This document shows positions 15,058 to 22,523 of a stretch of DNA of 27,356 nt, one piece after another. Under the pieces are notes generated by a model. That model saw nothing but the letters and a program-made list of their open reading frames with translations. It was not told the origin of the DNA and ran no database searches. Every line of letters begins with the position of its first letter. The first letter of the stretch is position 1. The DNA lies in IMG/VR virus record IMGVR_UViG_3300015371_003867, positions 1-27,356 of that record; one strand, given 5' to 3'. A program made the translations under genes and the position numbers. The stretch comes from a virus.

Positions 15058-17814
15058 GTGGCCTTCCCTCAGAGCGTCCTGGGCGTGACGGTCGGGCTGT
15101 ATCTCGGCGGGTCGTGGGTGGACGTCTCCACGGACGCCCTGCACCGCGACGCGATCAACATTCAGCGAGGCCAGAGCGACGAGGGGTCTCAGGCGGACCC
15201 CTCGTCGTGCACGCTGACCCTGAAGAACCAGGCGGGCACCTACAGCCCGCGCAACCCGCTGTCGGCGTACTACGGCATCATCGGCCGGAACACGCCCCTG
15301 CGGGTGTCGGTCAACGAGGGCACGCCCTACCTGGCCACGCAGGGAACCCAGTTCGCCAATACCGGCGCGTCCACCCCGGACGCCGCCGCGCTCGACATCA
15401 CCGGTGACATCGACATCCGGATTGACGTCACCATGGCGAACTGGCTGACCGTGGGGACCAGCTCGTCTGTGGAGCTGGCCGGGAAGTTCCGCACCTCGGG
15501 CGGTAACCAGCGGTCCTGGCTGTTCATGATGCGCAACGGCCGCCCCTGGTTCGAGTGGTCGGCCGACGGCACGAACGTGCTCCAGAAGACGTCCACGGCG
15601 GACCTGACCATCCCGTCCTCGGGGCGGCTCGCGCTGCGCGTCACCCTGGACGTCAACAACGGCGCGGCCGGGAACACGGTCACCTTCTACACGTCCGACA
15701 CGATCTCGGGCACGTGGACCCAGCTCGGGGACCCCGTGGTCACCGCCGGAACGACGTCCATCTTCAACAGCACGGCCGAACTCCGGGTCGGCGACGGGTC
15801 CACCGACATCGGGTTCTACACGCCGGACGGCGGCGTACACGCCTTCCAGCTGCGTAACGGCATCGCCGGGTCGGTCGTCGCCAACCCCGACTTCACCGCC
15901 CAGGCCCTCGGCGCCACGTCGTTCGCCGACGCCGCCGGGCGCACCTGGACCGTGAACAACTACACGTCGATCTCCAACCGGCGCTTCCGCTTCCACGGCG
16001 AGGTGTCGTCCTGGCCCCAGCGCTGGGACCCGTCCGGCAACGACGTGTACACGCCCATCGAGGCCGCCGGGATCCTGCGCCGCCTCGGGCAGGGCGCCCC
16101 CGAGCTGCGCTCCACGCTGTACCGGGGCCTGACCACGCTCAGTACCAACAAGCCGGTGGCGTACTGGCCCGCCGAGGACGAAGAGGGCTCCACGACCATC
16201 GCGTCCGGCCTCGGCGGACCGCCCATGACCATCGTGGGCACGCCAGGCTTCGGCGACTACGAAGGCTTCGCCGCCTCGGCGCCCATCCCGCTGCTCAACG
16301 ACAGCGAGTGGACCGGCATCGTCCCCGGCTACGCGGTGTCCTCCCAGCTGACCATGCGGTTCCTGCTGGCCGTCCCGACCGGCGGTTCGGTCAACGCCCA
16401 ATCCATCTGCAAGGTCCTGACCAGCGGAAGCGCGCCCAGCTGGGAAGTGGTCTACGGTACCGGCGGCACGCTGCGCGTGGTGGCCAAGGACGAAGAGGGC
16501 ACCATCCTGCTGGACTCCGGCTACATCGCCTTCAACGTCAACGGCGCCAAGCTGCGCGTCGCCCTGGACCTGCTCCAGAACGGCGCCAACGTCGAGTGGG
16601 ACCTGACCACCGTCGAGCCCGGCCAGACCGGCGTCACCACCGGCGGCACGCTCAACAACCAGACGTTCGGCCAGGCCAAGCGGGTCATCGTCAACAACGG
16701 CGGCGGCATCACCGACACAGCCGTGGGCCACGTGTCCATCCAGCCCGGCATCACGTCCGTCTACGACCTGGCCGACCAGCTGAACGCCTACATCGGCGAG
16801 AAGCCCGCCCGCCGGTTCTGGCGGCTGTGCCAGGAGGAGAACATCCCGTTCCGGCTGATCGGCCACCTGGATGACGGCGAGCTGATGGGTGCCCAGACCC
16901 GCTCGACCCTGGTGTCCCTGCTGACCGAGGTCGCCGAGACGGACCTGGGCATCATGTTCGAGCCGCGCGACCTGTTCGGCCTGGGCTACCGCACCCGCGA
17001 GTCCCTGTACAACACCTCGGCGACGGTCGCGCTCGACTACGACGCCGAGCAGGTCTCCATCGGCCTGGAGCCGGTGGACGACGACCAGGCCACCCGCAAC
17101 GACATCACCGTGACCAGGGAGGGCGGATCGTCGGCCCGCGCGATGCTGGAGACCGGCCCGCTCTCGATCCAGGCGCCGCCCAACGGCGTCGGTCCCTACC
17201 CCAGTTCGGTGACCATCGCGGCCATGTCGGACCAGCAGTTGCCCGACCAGGCTTCCTGGCGGCTGCACCTGGGCACCGTGGACGAGGCCCGCTACCCGCA
17301 GGTCACGATGAACCTGGCCAACGCGGCCCTGTCTAGCAACGCCGCCCTGTCGGCGGCCGTGCGGGCGCTGGAGGTCGGCGACCGGCTGACCATCGCCAAC
17401 CTGCCGTCCTGGCTCCCGCCCGAGCTGGTCTCCCAGCTGGTCTACGGCTTCGACGAGCTGCTGGACAACTTCGCCAACGAGATCGTGGTCAACTGCGTGC
17501 CCGACTCGCCGTACCAGGTCGGCGTGTACGGCACCGCGCGCTACGGCCCGTACGCCAGCACGCTGGCCGAGGACCTGACGACCACCGAGACCGGCGCGGA
17601 CGTCGCCACCACGGCGGGCCCGCTGTGGACCACGGCCGCCGGTGACCTGCCGCTGGACATCATGGTCGGCGGCGAACGGATGACCGTCACGGCCATCTCC
17701 GGCGCCTCCAGCCCGCAGACGTTCACCGTCACCCGCTCCGTGAACGGCATCGTCAAGACGCACCTGACCGGCGCGGCCGTGCAGCTGTTCACGCCCTCCT
17801 ATCGAGCCCTGTAG
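15058..17814 (+). CDS. Tail-tip/minor tail protein with two lectin-like domains
   Basis: A 918-residue protein directly after the tape measure gene. Its N-terminus (VTVGLYLGGSWVDVS to RNPLSAYYGIIGRNTPLRV) is the common opening of actinophage minor tail proteins that sit at the distal end of the tube. Residues about 114-274 (GDIDIRIDVTMANW, then GRPWFEWSADG, then SGRLALRVTLDVN) and about 367-560 (VAYWPAEDEEGST onward) each look like a LamG/concanavalin-type sandwich. Such domains usually bind sugars. The rest resembles the hub part of tail tips (GYRTRESLYN, VALDYDAEQVS). It probably combines distal tail and hub roles, which other siphophages split over two genes. It starts at GTG after a G-rich site. 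Confidence 0.8.
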   Translation: MAFPQSVLGVTVGLYLGGSWVDVSTDALHRDAINIQRGQSDEGSQADPSSCTLTLKNQAGTYSPRNPLSAYYGIIGRNTPLRVSVNEGTPYLATQGTQFANTGASTPDAAALDITGDIDIRIDVTMANWLTVGTSSSVELAGKFRTSGGNQRSWLFMMRNGRPWFEWSADGTNVLQKTSTADLTIPSSGRLALRVTLDVNNGAAGNTVTFYTSDTISGTWTQLGDPVVTAGTTSIFNSTAELRVGDGSTDIGFYTPDGGVHAFQLRNGIAGSVVANPDFTAQALGATSFADAAGRTWTVNNYTSISNRRFRFHGEVSSWPQRWDPSGNDVYTPIEAAGILRRLGQGAPELRSTLYRGLTTLSTNKPVAYWPAEDEEGSTTIASGLGGPPMTIVGTPGFGDYEGFAASAPIPLLNDSEWTGIVPGYAVSSQLTMRFLLAVPTGGSVNAQSICKVLTSGSAPSWEVVYGTGGTLRVVAKDEEGTILLDSGYIAFNVNGAKLRVALDLLQNGANVEWDLTTVEPGQTGVTTGGTLNNQTFGQAKRVIVNNGGGITDTAVGHVSIQPGITSVYDLADQLNAYIGEKPARRFWRLCQEENIPFRLIGHLDDGELMGAQTRSTLVSLLTEVAETDLGIMFEPRDLFGLGYRTRESLYNTSATVALDYDAEQVSIGLEPVDDDQATRNDITVTREGGSSARAMLETGPLSIQAPPNGVGPYPSSVTIAAMSDQQLPDQASWRLHLGTVDEARYPQVTMNLANAALSSNAALSAAVRALEVGDRLTIANLPSWLPPELVSQLVYGFDELLDNFANEIVVNCVPDSPYQVGVYGTARYGPYASTLAEDLTTTETGADVATTAGPLWTTAAGDLPLDIMVGGERMTVTAISGASSPQTFTVTRSVNGIVKTHLTGAAVQLFTPSYRAL

Positions 17815-17819
17815 GAGCC

Positions 17820-18272
17820 ATGCCGAACATCACCGACGGCGAACTGGTCCGGGGCGCCGACTTCCCGACCACGGTGTTCGCCCAGGAGGACACCGTCCAG
17901 AACGGGTCAGCCTCCCCGACGTACGTGACCGGCACCCCCGAGCTGGGCGTCTACTTCATGGCGCCCACCTCGGGCCGCGTTCTGATCACCGTGAGCGGCG
18001 GCGCCCGGGACGCGACCAACGACAACCGGGCCTTCCTCGCCCCTCAGGTGTTCCTGGACAGCGCCCAGGGCGACGAGATCCTGGCCCCGTCGGTCGAGTC
18101 GTACGGCTGGGCCAACCCCGGGTCGAACAGCGACTACGTGTTCGGCTCCCGGGTGTCGATGCTGGAGGGCCTGACCCCGGGCCGGGTCTACTACGCCCGC
18201 GTCATGTTCTCCCCCGAGGGTGCCAGCGTCGAAGTCCGCACCCGCGAGATCATGGTGGAGCCGGTGTCATGA
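17820..18272 (+). CDS. Minor tail protein, tandem paralogue 1
   Basis: The product has 150 residues, strand-rich and without catalytic motifs. After a short N-terminal linker come VYFMAPTSGRVLITVSGGARD and, near the C-terminus, GLTPGRVYYARVMF and an end strand. The next two genes share the same landmarks at the same places, so the three are paralogues. Position after the tail-tip gene suggests small tail-tip adhesion or fibre-base subunits, but the function is inferred. The ribosome binding site (TAGGAG) overlaps the previous stop codon. The end overlaps the following ATG by 4 nt. Confidence 0.75.
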   Translation: MPNITDGELVRGADFPTTVFAQEDTVQNGSASPTYVTGTPELGVYFMAPTSGRVLITVSGGARDATNDNRAFLAPQVFLDSAQGDEILAPSVESYGWANPGSNSDYVFGSRVSMLEGLTPGRVYYARVMFSPEGASVEVRTREIMVEPVS

Positions 18273-18730
18273 CCGATCACCTGGCGGGCTCCAAGATCAA
18301 GGCGGCGGACTTCCCGCCGACCGTCTGGTCCAACGACAACACCGACTTCAACAACGTCACGGCCACGACGTTCCAGAACGGCACGCCCGAGGTGTCGGTC
18401 ACCTTCATCGCCCCGACCTCCGGCCGCGTCCTGGTCATCAACGGCGGCGGCTGCCGGAACAACACCGGCGCGGACCAGATCTTCATGGACTCCGAGGTCC
18501 GGGTGACCAACAGCGGCGGCGCGGTCGTGTCCGCCGCCAGCGTCACCGGCGAGGGGACGATCTCCTGCGCGGACGAGTCGATCGCCCACGAGTACAAGAG
18601 CCGCGCCTACGTCGTGTCCGGCCTCACCCCCGGCGGCCAGTACTTCGCGCGCCTCCAGTACCGCAGCTCGACCGGCGCCGGAACGGCTGACGTCAGCGCC
18701 CGGTCCCTCATCGTCCAGCCCATCCCGTAG
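18269..18730 (+). CDS. Minor tail protein, tandem paralogue 2
   Basis: The product has 153 residues. It has the family landmarks VTFIAPTSGRVLVINGGG near residues 43-60 and GLTPGGQYFARLQY near 114-127, and an N-terminal ADFPPTVW segment close to that of paralogue 1 (ADFPTTVF). The middle carries different loop sequences, including two cysteines (C61 and one near residue 100) that could form a disulfide. This pattern of conserved core and varied middle would suit subunits with different binding surfaces. Translation is probably coupled to paralogue 1 by the ATGA overlap. Confidence 0.75.
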   Translation: MTDHLAGSKIKAADFPPTVWSNDNTDFNNVTATTFQNGTPEVSVTFIAPTSGRVLVINGGGCRNNTGADQIFMDSEVRVTNSGGAVVSAASVTGEGTISCADESIAHEYKSRAYVVSGLTPGGQYFARLQYRSSTGAGTADVSARSLIVQPIP

Positions 18731-18739
18731 GAGGCCGAC

Positions 18740-19204
18740 GTGCCCGATCTGCTGGCCGGGACCACGATTCGCGCCCTGGACCGGCCCCCGAGCGGTTACA
18801 CCGCCGAAGGCACGCTCCAGAGCAACATCAACACCAGCGGCGCGTACGTCGAGCCCACCAACCAGTGCCGCGTGACCTTCATCGGCCCCACCTCGGGCCG
18901 GGTCAAGGTGGTGGTCGGCGGCGGCTTCCGCGACGACACGAACAACAACCAGGGCTTCCTCGCCGTCGAGATCCGCGAGACGAACGTGTCCGGCTCGACG
19001 GTGGCCGTGGCCAGCGCCTACGCCCAAGGGATCATCTCGATGCCCGAGGCGAGCGACTACTACTACCACTCCCGGATCACCCTGCTGGACGGCCTTACCC
19101 CAGGTCAGATCTATTTCGCGCGGATCATGATGAAGACCGAAACGGCGGTCGGCGCGACGGTGGACCTGCGGCTGAAGAACCTCGCCATCATCCCCGTCCC
19201 GTAA
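18740..19204 (+). CDS. Minor tail protein, tandem paralogue 3
   Basis: The product has 154 residues and starts at GTG 18740, with TAGGAGG overlapping the previous stop. Landmarks VTFIGPTSGRVKVVVGGGFRDDTNNN and GLTPGQIYFARIMM place it in the same family as the two genes before it. RDDTNNNQGF is closest to RDATNDNRAF of paralogue 1, so the set is not a simple recent triplication. No enzyme motif is visible. A tail-tip or fibre-base role is inferred from position. Confidence 0.75.
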   Translation: MPDLLAGTTIRALDRPPSGYTAEGTLQSNINTSGAYVEPTNQCRVTFIGPTSGRVKVVVGGGFRDDTNNNQGFLAVEIRETNVSGSTVAVASAYAQGIISMPEASDYYYHSRITLLDGLTPGQIYFARIMMKTETAVGATVDLRLKNLAIIPVP

Positions 19205-19215
19205 GGAGAACAGCC

Positions 19216-19449
19216 GTGCCCTACACGTGGGTCACCGCCGAGTCCGACAACCCGAACAACAAGATCACGCTGTACGCCACCCGTGGCGTCGTGTCCTTCG
19301 ACATCGCGATCACCGTGGACGGCGGGAGCTACGAGGACACCGCCCCGGCCATGGGCGAGATCAAGGAGGCGCTGGAGGACCTGGGCTTCGACGTCCAGTC
19401 CATCCAGACCGGCGGGTTCCTGCCTCGCACCCTCCAGGAGCAGGCGTAA
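19216..19449 (+). CDS. Small tail-region protein, unknown function
   Basis: The product has 77 residues from GTG 19216, with AAGGAG 7 nt upstream; the open frame before it is a shadow of paralogue 3. The first half suggests strands (TWVTAESDNPNNKITLYATRGVVSFDIAITVDGG), the second a helix (MGEIKEALEDLGFDVQSIQT). I do not recognise a family. A 39-nt gap with no clear signal separates it from the next gene. Confidence 0.65.
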   Translation: MPYTWVTAESDNPNNKITLYATRGVVSFDIAITVDGGSYEDTAPAMGEIKEALEDLGFDVQSIQTGGFLPRTLQEQA

Positions 19450-19488
19450 CCGAGTCCACCGTCACATCTCCATAGTGCGAGGTCAGGC

Positions 19489-19830
19489 GTGCCAGCAACC
19501 GTCTGGAACATCACCATCGAACAGGGCGCGACCTGGACGACCACCCTCACCCTCACCGACCGGGACCTGACCGGCTGCTCGGCGCGGATGCAGATCCGCG
19601 AGACGGTCAGCTCGCCGTCCACACTGCTCTCGCTGACCAGCTCCCCGGCGGCCGGGATCGCCATCACGGCGGGCCCGCCGGGCGTCATCACCCTCACCAT
19701 CACGGCCGCTCAGACGGCTGACATGGCGTGGAAGCACGGCGTCTACGACCTGGAGCTGGTCACCGCCGGGGGCACGGTCGAGCGCCTGCTGAAGGGCGAC
19801 GTGGCGGTGGACTTCGAGGTGACGCGGTGA
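19489..19830 (+). CDS. Tail-associated beta-sandwich protein (baseplate upper-protein-like N-terminus)
   Basis: The product has 113 residues. ITIEQGATWTTTLTLTDRDLTGCSARMQIRET, followed by TLLSLTSSP, GIAIT, GVITLTITAAQTADM and YDLELV, is the strand order seen at the N-terminus of BppU-like and similar phage tail proteins that connect fibres to the tail tip. It starts at GTG 19489 behind a weak GAGG. Its stop overlaps the GTG of the next gene by 3 nt. The role as a fibre connector is inferred from this resemblance and the neighbouring fibre genes. Confidence 0.65.
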   Translation: MPATVWNITIEQGATWTTTLTLTDRDLTGCSARMQIRETVSSPSTLLSLTSSPAAGIAITAGPPGVITLTITAAQTADMAWKHGVYDLELVTAGGTVERLLKGDVAVDFEVTR

Positions 19831-20150
19831 GCGAACTCGTCATCGAGTCCGGCAACACCTACGAGATCGTCCTGGCCCCGCAGTCGCCCACCGACGTTGA
19901 TGTGGCCACGCCAGGCCCCCAGGGGCCGCCAGGACCGCCCGGCCCCGCCGGTGGCGAGACCTACGTCTACGACCGCAACGGCGTGCCTGCGGCCACCTGG
20001 ACCGTCTCCCACAACCTCGGGCGCCGGGTCCACGTGACCGTCTGCGGCGACGACGGCCGCGAGGTGGACACCGACGTCGAGAACCCCGACCTGAACACCA
20101 CAGTGATCACTTTCGCCACGCCGTTCAGCGGTACGGCGCTCATCGGTTAG
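19827..20150 (+). CDS. Short tail fibre protein with collagen-like segment
   Basis: The product has 107 residues from GTG 19827, overlapping the previous stop (GTGA); the longer open frame upstream is a shadow. Residues 1-28 resemble a small N-terminal anchor. A collagen-like run of Gly-X-Y triplets (GPQGPPGPPGPAG) follows at about 30-42 and should form or seed a triple helix. The C-terminal domain (TWTVSHNLGRRVHVTV to TTVITFATPFSGTALIG) resembles the C-terminus of the following fibre protein. It is probably a trimeric fibre or fibre segment for host adhesion. Confidence 0.75.
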   Translation: MSELVIESGNTYEIVLAPQSPTDVDVATPGPQGPPGPPGPAGGETYVYDRNGVPAATWTVSHNLGRRVHVTVCGDDGREVDTDVENPDLNTTVITFATPFSGTALIG

Positions 20151-20157
20151 GAGACCC

Positions 20158-21153
20158 ATGTCCCGCGCCGTCCTGAACGGGCTCAACCTCAGCAACCAGC
20201 GCATCACCAACGTCGCCGACCCCAGCTCGAACACGGACGCCGCCACCAAGCAGTACGTGGACCAGGTCGCCCGGGGCCTGAACTGGAAGCAGTCCGTACG
20301 CGCCGCGACCACCACCAACGGCACGCTCGCCACGGCGTACGAGAACGGCGACACCCTGGACGGCGTCACGCTGGCCACCGGTGACCGCATCCTGCTCAAG
20401 GACCAGACGACCGGCGCGGAGAACGGCATCTACGTCGTCGCCGCGAGCGGGGCGCCCACCCGGGCCACCGACATGCCCGCCGCGTCCGACGGCAAGGGCG
20501 TGGCCGTCACGGTCACCTCGGGCACGGTCAACGCCGATCGGGTCTACATCCAGACCGCCGACACCGCGACCGTCGGCACCGACGCGCTGTCGTGGTCGCA
20601 GCTAGGCGGCGGCGGCACCTCCTACACGGCCGGGGACGGCCTGTCGGAGAGCCCGGCGGGGACGTTCAACGTGGCCACCGGCTCGGGCCTGGAGATCTCC
20701 TCCGACGCGGTCCGTATCGCTGCGGCGGCGGCCGGTGCGGGCCTCACCGGCGGCGCTGGCTCCGCGCTCGCGGTCGGCGCGGGATCCGGCATCACCGTCA
20801 ACGCCGACGACGTGGCCCTGGCCAGCTCGACGGCGGGCAACGGCCTGACCTACACGACCGGCGTGCTGGCCGTCGGCGCCGGGACCGGCATCTCGGTGTC
20901 CTCCGACGCCGTGGCCGTGGACACCGGAACCATCTCCCGGCACGTCGCGGCCAACGTCGGCGACAACTCCGCCACGCAGATCGACGTCACGCACAACCTG
21001 GGTACCAAGGACGTGATCGTCGAGCTGTACGTGAACAGCGGGTCGAACGAGACCGTCATCGCGGACGTGAGCAGGCCCGACACGAACACGGTCCGGCTCA
21101 ACTTCGCCACGGCGCCGACGTCGAACCAGTACCGCGTAGTGATCATGGGCTGA
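20158..21153 (+). CDS. Tail fibre protein
   Basis: A 331-residue protein. The N-terminus (LNLSNQRITNVADPSSNTDAATKQYVD) is the common phage-fibre trimerising motif. A TGAENGIYVVAASGAPTRATDM segment follows at about 85-110, well known from phage tail fibres. Residues about 175-258 are a Gly/Ala/Val-rich shaft with degenerate repeats around GLTxxxGxLAVGAGxGI. The C-terminal domain (IDVTHNLGTKDVIVELYV to TVRLNFATAPTSNQYRVVIMG) resembles that of the upstream collagen-like protein and may be the receptor-binding tip. GGAG precedes the ATG. No chaperone or sugar-cleaving motif is visible. Confidence 0.85.
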   Translation: MSRAVLNGLNLSNQRITNVADPSSNTDAATKQYVDQVARGLNWKQSVRAATTTNGTLATAYENGDTLDGVTLATGDRILLKDQTTGAENGIYVVAASGAPTRATDMPAASDGKGVAVTVTSGTVNADRVYIQTADTATVGTDALSWSQLGGGGTSYTAGDGLSESPAGTFNVATGSGLEISSDAVRIAAAAAGAGLTGGAGSALAVGAGSGITVNADDVALASSTAGNGLTYTTGVLAVGAGTGISVSSDAVAVDTGTISRHVAANVGDNSATQIDVTHNLGTKDVIVELYVNSGSNETVIADVSRPDTNTVRLNFATAPTSNQYRVVIMG

Positions 21154-21157
21154 GCCG

Positions 21158-21739
21158 ATGCCCAAGGCCCTCACTCCCATCCAGCTGCCCCAGCTGGCCA
21201 GCCCGGCCTCGCCCTCGTCGGGCTACACGGCACTGTCGGCGCGCTCTGGCGACATCGCCTACAGCGAGGATTCCGGCGGCACCGAGCGGCTGGTGGCCGC
21301 CGGGCCGATCCCGGTACGGCTCACCTCGGCGCAAAACTCCACGTCCACGTCACTGGCCGACGTCACCGGCCTGGGGCTCTCGGTGCAGGCAAACCGCAAG
21401 TACCTGTTCCGCTTCCTTGGCCAGTACACGGCCGCCGCCTCCACGACCGGACTGGGCCTGGCCATCAACGGCCCCACGCTGGGCTCCGAGGGCCTGATGT
21501 GCAATGTCTTCATCGCACAGACAAACCAGATTCCGTACCTGGGCAGCGTGACCGCCTACAACACGGCGGTGCTCAACACCGCGTCCTCGGCGTCCACCCG
21601 CATGCCCTGGGAGTGCTGGGGCTACATCCATGTCGGGGGCAGCGCGGGCACGCTCCAGCTCCGCTTCCGTACCGAGGTGTCCACGTCCCAGGTGTCCGTC
21701 CAGGCCGGGTCCATCGGGTTCGCCTGGGTGATCGGCTGA
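21158..21739 (+). CDS. Tail adhesion protein, paralogue pair member 1
   Basis: A 193-residue Ser/Thr/Gly-rich beta protein that begins ALTPIQLPQLASPASPSSGY and has STSTSLADVTGLGLSVQANRKYLFRFLGQYTA, then a GLAINGPTLGSEG loop and a C-terminal WGYIHVGGSAGTLQLRF. The next gene has the same order of landmarks. The C-terminal two thirds resemble jelly-roll domains found on phage fibre tips. It follows the fibre gene by 4 nt, and its stop overlaps the next start. Receptor binding or fibre decoration is inferred. Confidence 0.7.
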   Translation: MPKALTPIQLPQLASPASPSSGYTALSARSGDIAYSEDSGGTERLVAAGPIPVRLTSAQNSTSTSLADVTGLGLSVQANRKYLFRFLGQYTAAASTTGLGLAINGPTLGSEGLMCNVFIAQTNQIPYLGSVTAYNTAVLNTASSASTRMPWECWGYIHVGGSAGTLQLRFRTEVSTSQVSVQAGSIGFAWVIG

Positions 21740-22326
21740 TGCCTACGTTCCTTACGCCGCTCCAGCTCATCGAGGTCCCCACCGGCGTGGACCCGGCGGC
21801 CAGCGGCTACGACTCGCTGCATGGCCTGAGCTTCGGCCCGGCTTACAAGGGCTCGGACGGATCGCTGGGCAGGCTCTTGGACATCGTCCAGGGCCGCGTG
21901 GCGTCGAACCTGACGAACACCACGACCACGCTGGCCGACATGACCGGCCTGGCCCTGCCGGTACTCGCGGCCGGGCACTACTACTACGAGTTCTCCGGGA
22001 CCTACTCCAGCTCGGTGTCCGGCTGCTACATCGCCGCCGGAGTCAACGGGCCGTCCACGGGCTCGAACGGCGTCGCCTGCAACCTGCACCTTCACGTGGA
22101 AAACGGCGCGGACACCTGGCACAACGGGTGCACCACGTCCTTCGGGTCGTCGATCACTCCCGGCTTCGTGCAGACGGCCAACGTCTCGATCCCGTGGCGG
22201 ATCTACGGCTACGCCCACATCGGCGCGTCTGGCGGCAACCTGACGCCCCAGTTCGCCAGGAACTCCGGCGCGGGCACGATCACGATCCAGGCAGGCGCCT
22301 GGGGCTGGCTCTGGCGCCTGAACTAG
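21739..22326 (+). CDS. Tail adhesion protein, paralogue pair member 2
   Basis: The product has 195 residues from ATG 21739, one base into the previous stop (TGATG); the longer open frame upstream is a shadow. Landmarks shared with member 1 are FLTPLQLIE at the start, TTTTLADMTGLALPVLAAGHYYYEF, a GVNGPSTGSNG loop and IYGYAHIGASGGNLTPQF, ending in WGWLWRLN. Four cysteines lie in the variable middle. It is the last late gene: after its TAG come two hairpins, the second a strong terminator, before the integrase. Confidence 0.7.
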   Translation: MPTFLTPLQLIEVPTGVDPAASGYDSLHGLSFGPAYKGSDGSLGRLLDIVQGRVASNLTNTTTTLADMTGLALPVLAAGHYYYEFSGTYSSSVSGCYIAAGVNGPSTGSNGVACNLHLHVENGADTWHNGCTTSFGSSITPGFVQTANVSIPWRIYGYAHIGASGGNLTPQFARNSGAGTITIQAGAWGWLWRLN

Positions 22327-22357
22327 ATCACGAATTTTCGCAGGGCCCCGAACTCTC

Positions 22358-22379
22358 CGTTCGGTCATTTTGCCGAACG
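22358..22379. repeat. Inverted repeat between tail genes and integrase
   Basis: CGTTCGG (22358-22364) and CCGAACG (22373-22379) are perfect inverted repeats around an AT-rich 8-nt loop. Lack of a following T-run makes it a weak terminator. A binding site for integrase, excisionase or a repressor is equally possible. Confidence 0.45.
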
Positions 22380-22395
22380 AGCGAGAGCCACGAAC

Positions 22396-22440
22396 GCGCC
22401 CACCGTCCCCCGGCCCCCCGGGGAACGGTGGGCGCTCTTT
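22396..22440 (+). terminator. Strong terminator ending the late (tail) operon
   Basis: GCGCCCACCGT (22396-22406) pairs perfectly with ACGGTGGGCGC (22425-22435). CCCC/GGGG pairing extends the stem inward with a one-base bulge. The stem is followed by TCTTT. It separates late transcription from the integrase. Confidence 0.85.
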
Positions 22441-22510
22441 CGCGTTCCAGGCGTCCCCACACACACGGAATTATCGCTTCCGAGAACTCTAATTTGCGGA
22501 ACCTGACACC

Positions 22511-22523
22511 TAGAATGGGGGCA
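22511..22523 (+). promoter_or_regulatory. -10 box of a probable leaderless integrase promoter
   Basis: TAGAAT (22511-22516) fits the actinobacterial TANNNT -10 consensus and lies 6 nt before the integrase ATG at 22523. Transcription should therefore start at or next to the A of the start codon, giving an mRNA without a 5' leader. No usable ribosome binding site lies at normal spacing. The only -35-like element, TTGCGG (22494), is too close to be used. Confidence 0.65.

Noticed and set aside
22494-22516. Conventional -35/-10 promoter with TTGCGG and TAGAAT
   Set aside because: The spacing is 11 bp, far from the 16-18 bp needed, so only the -10 box is claimed.
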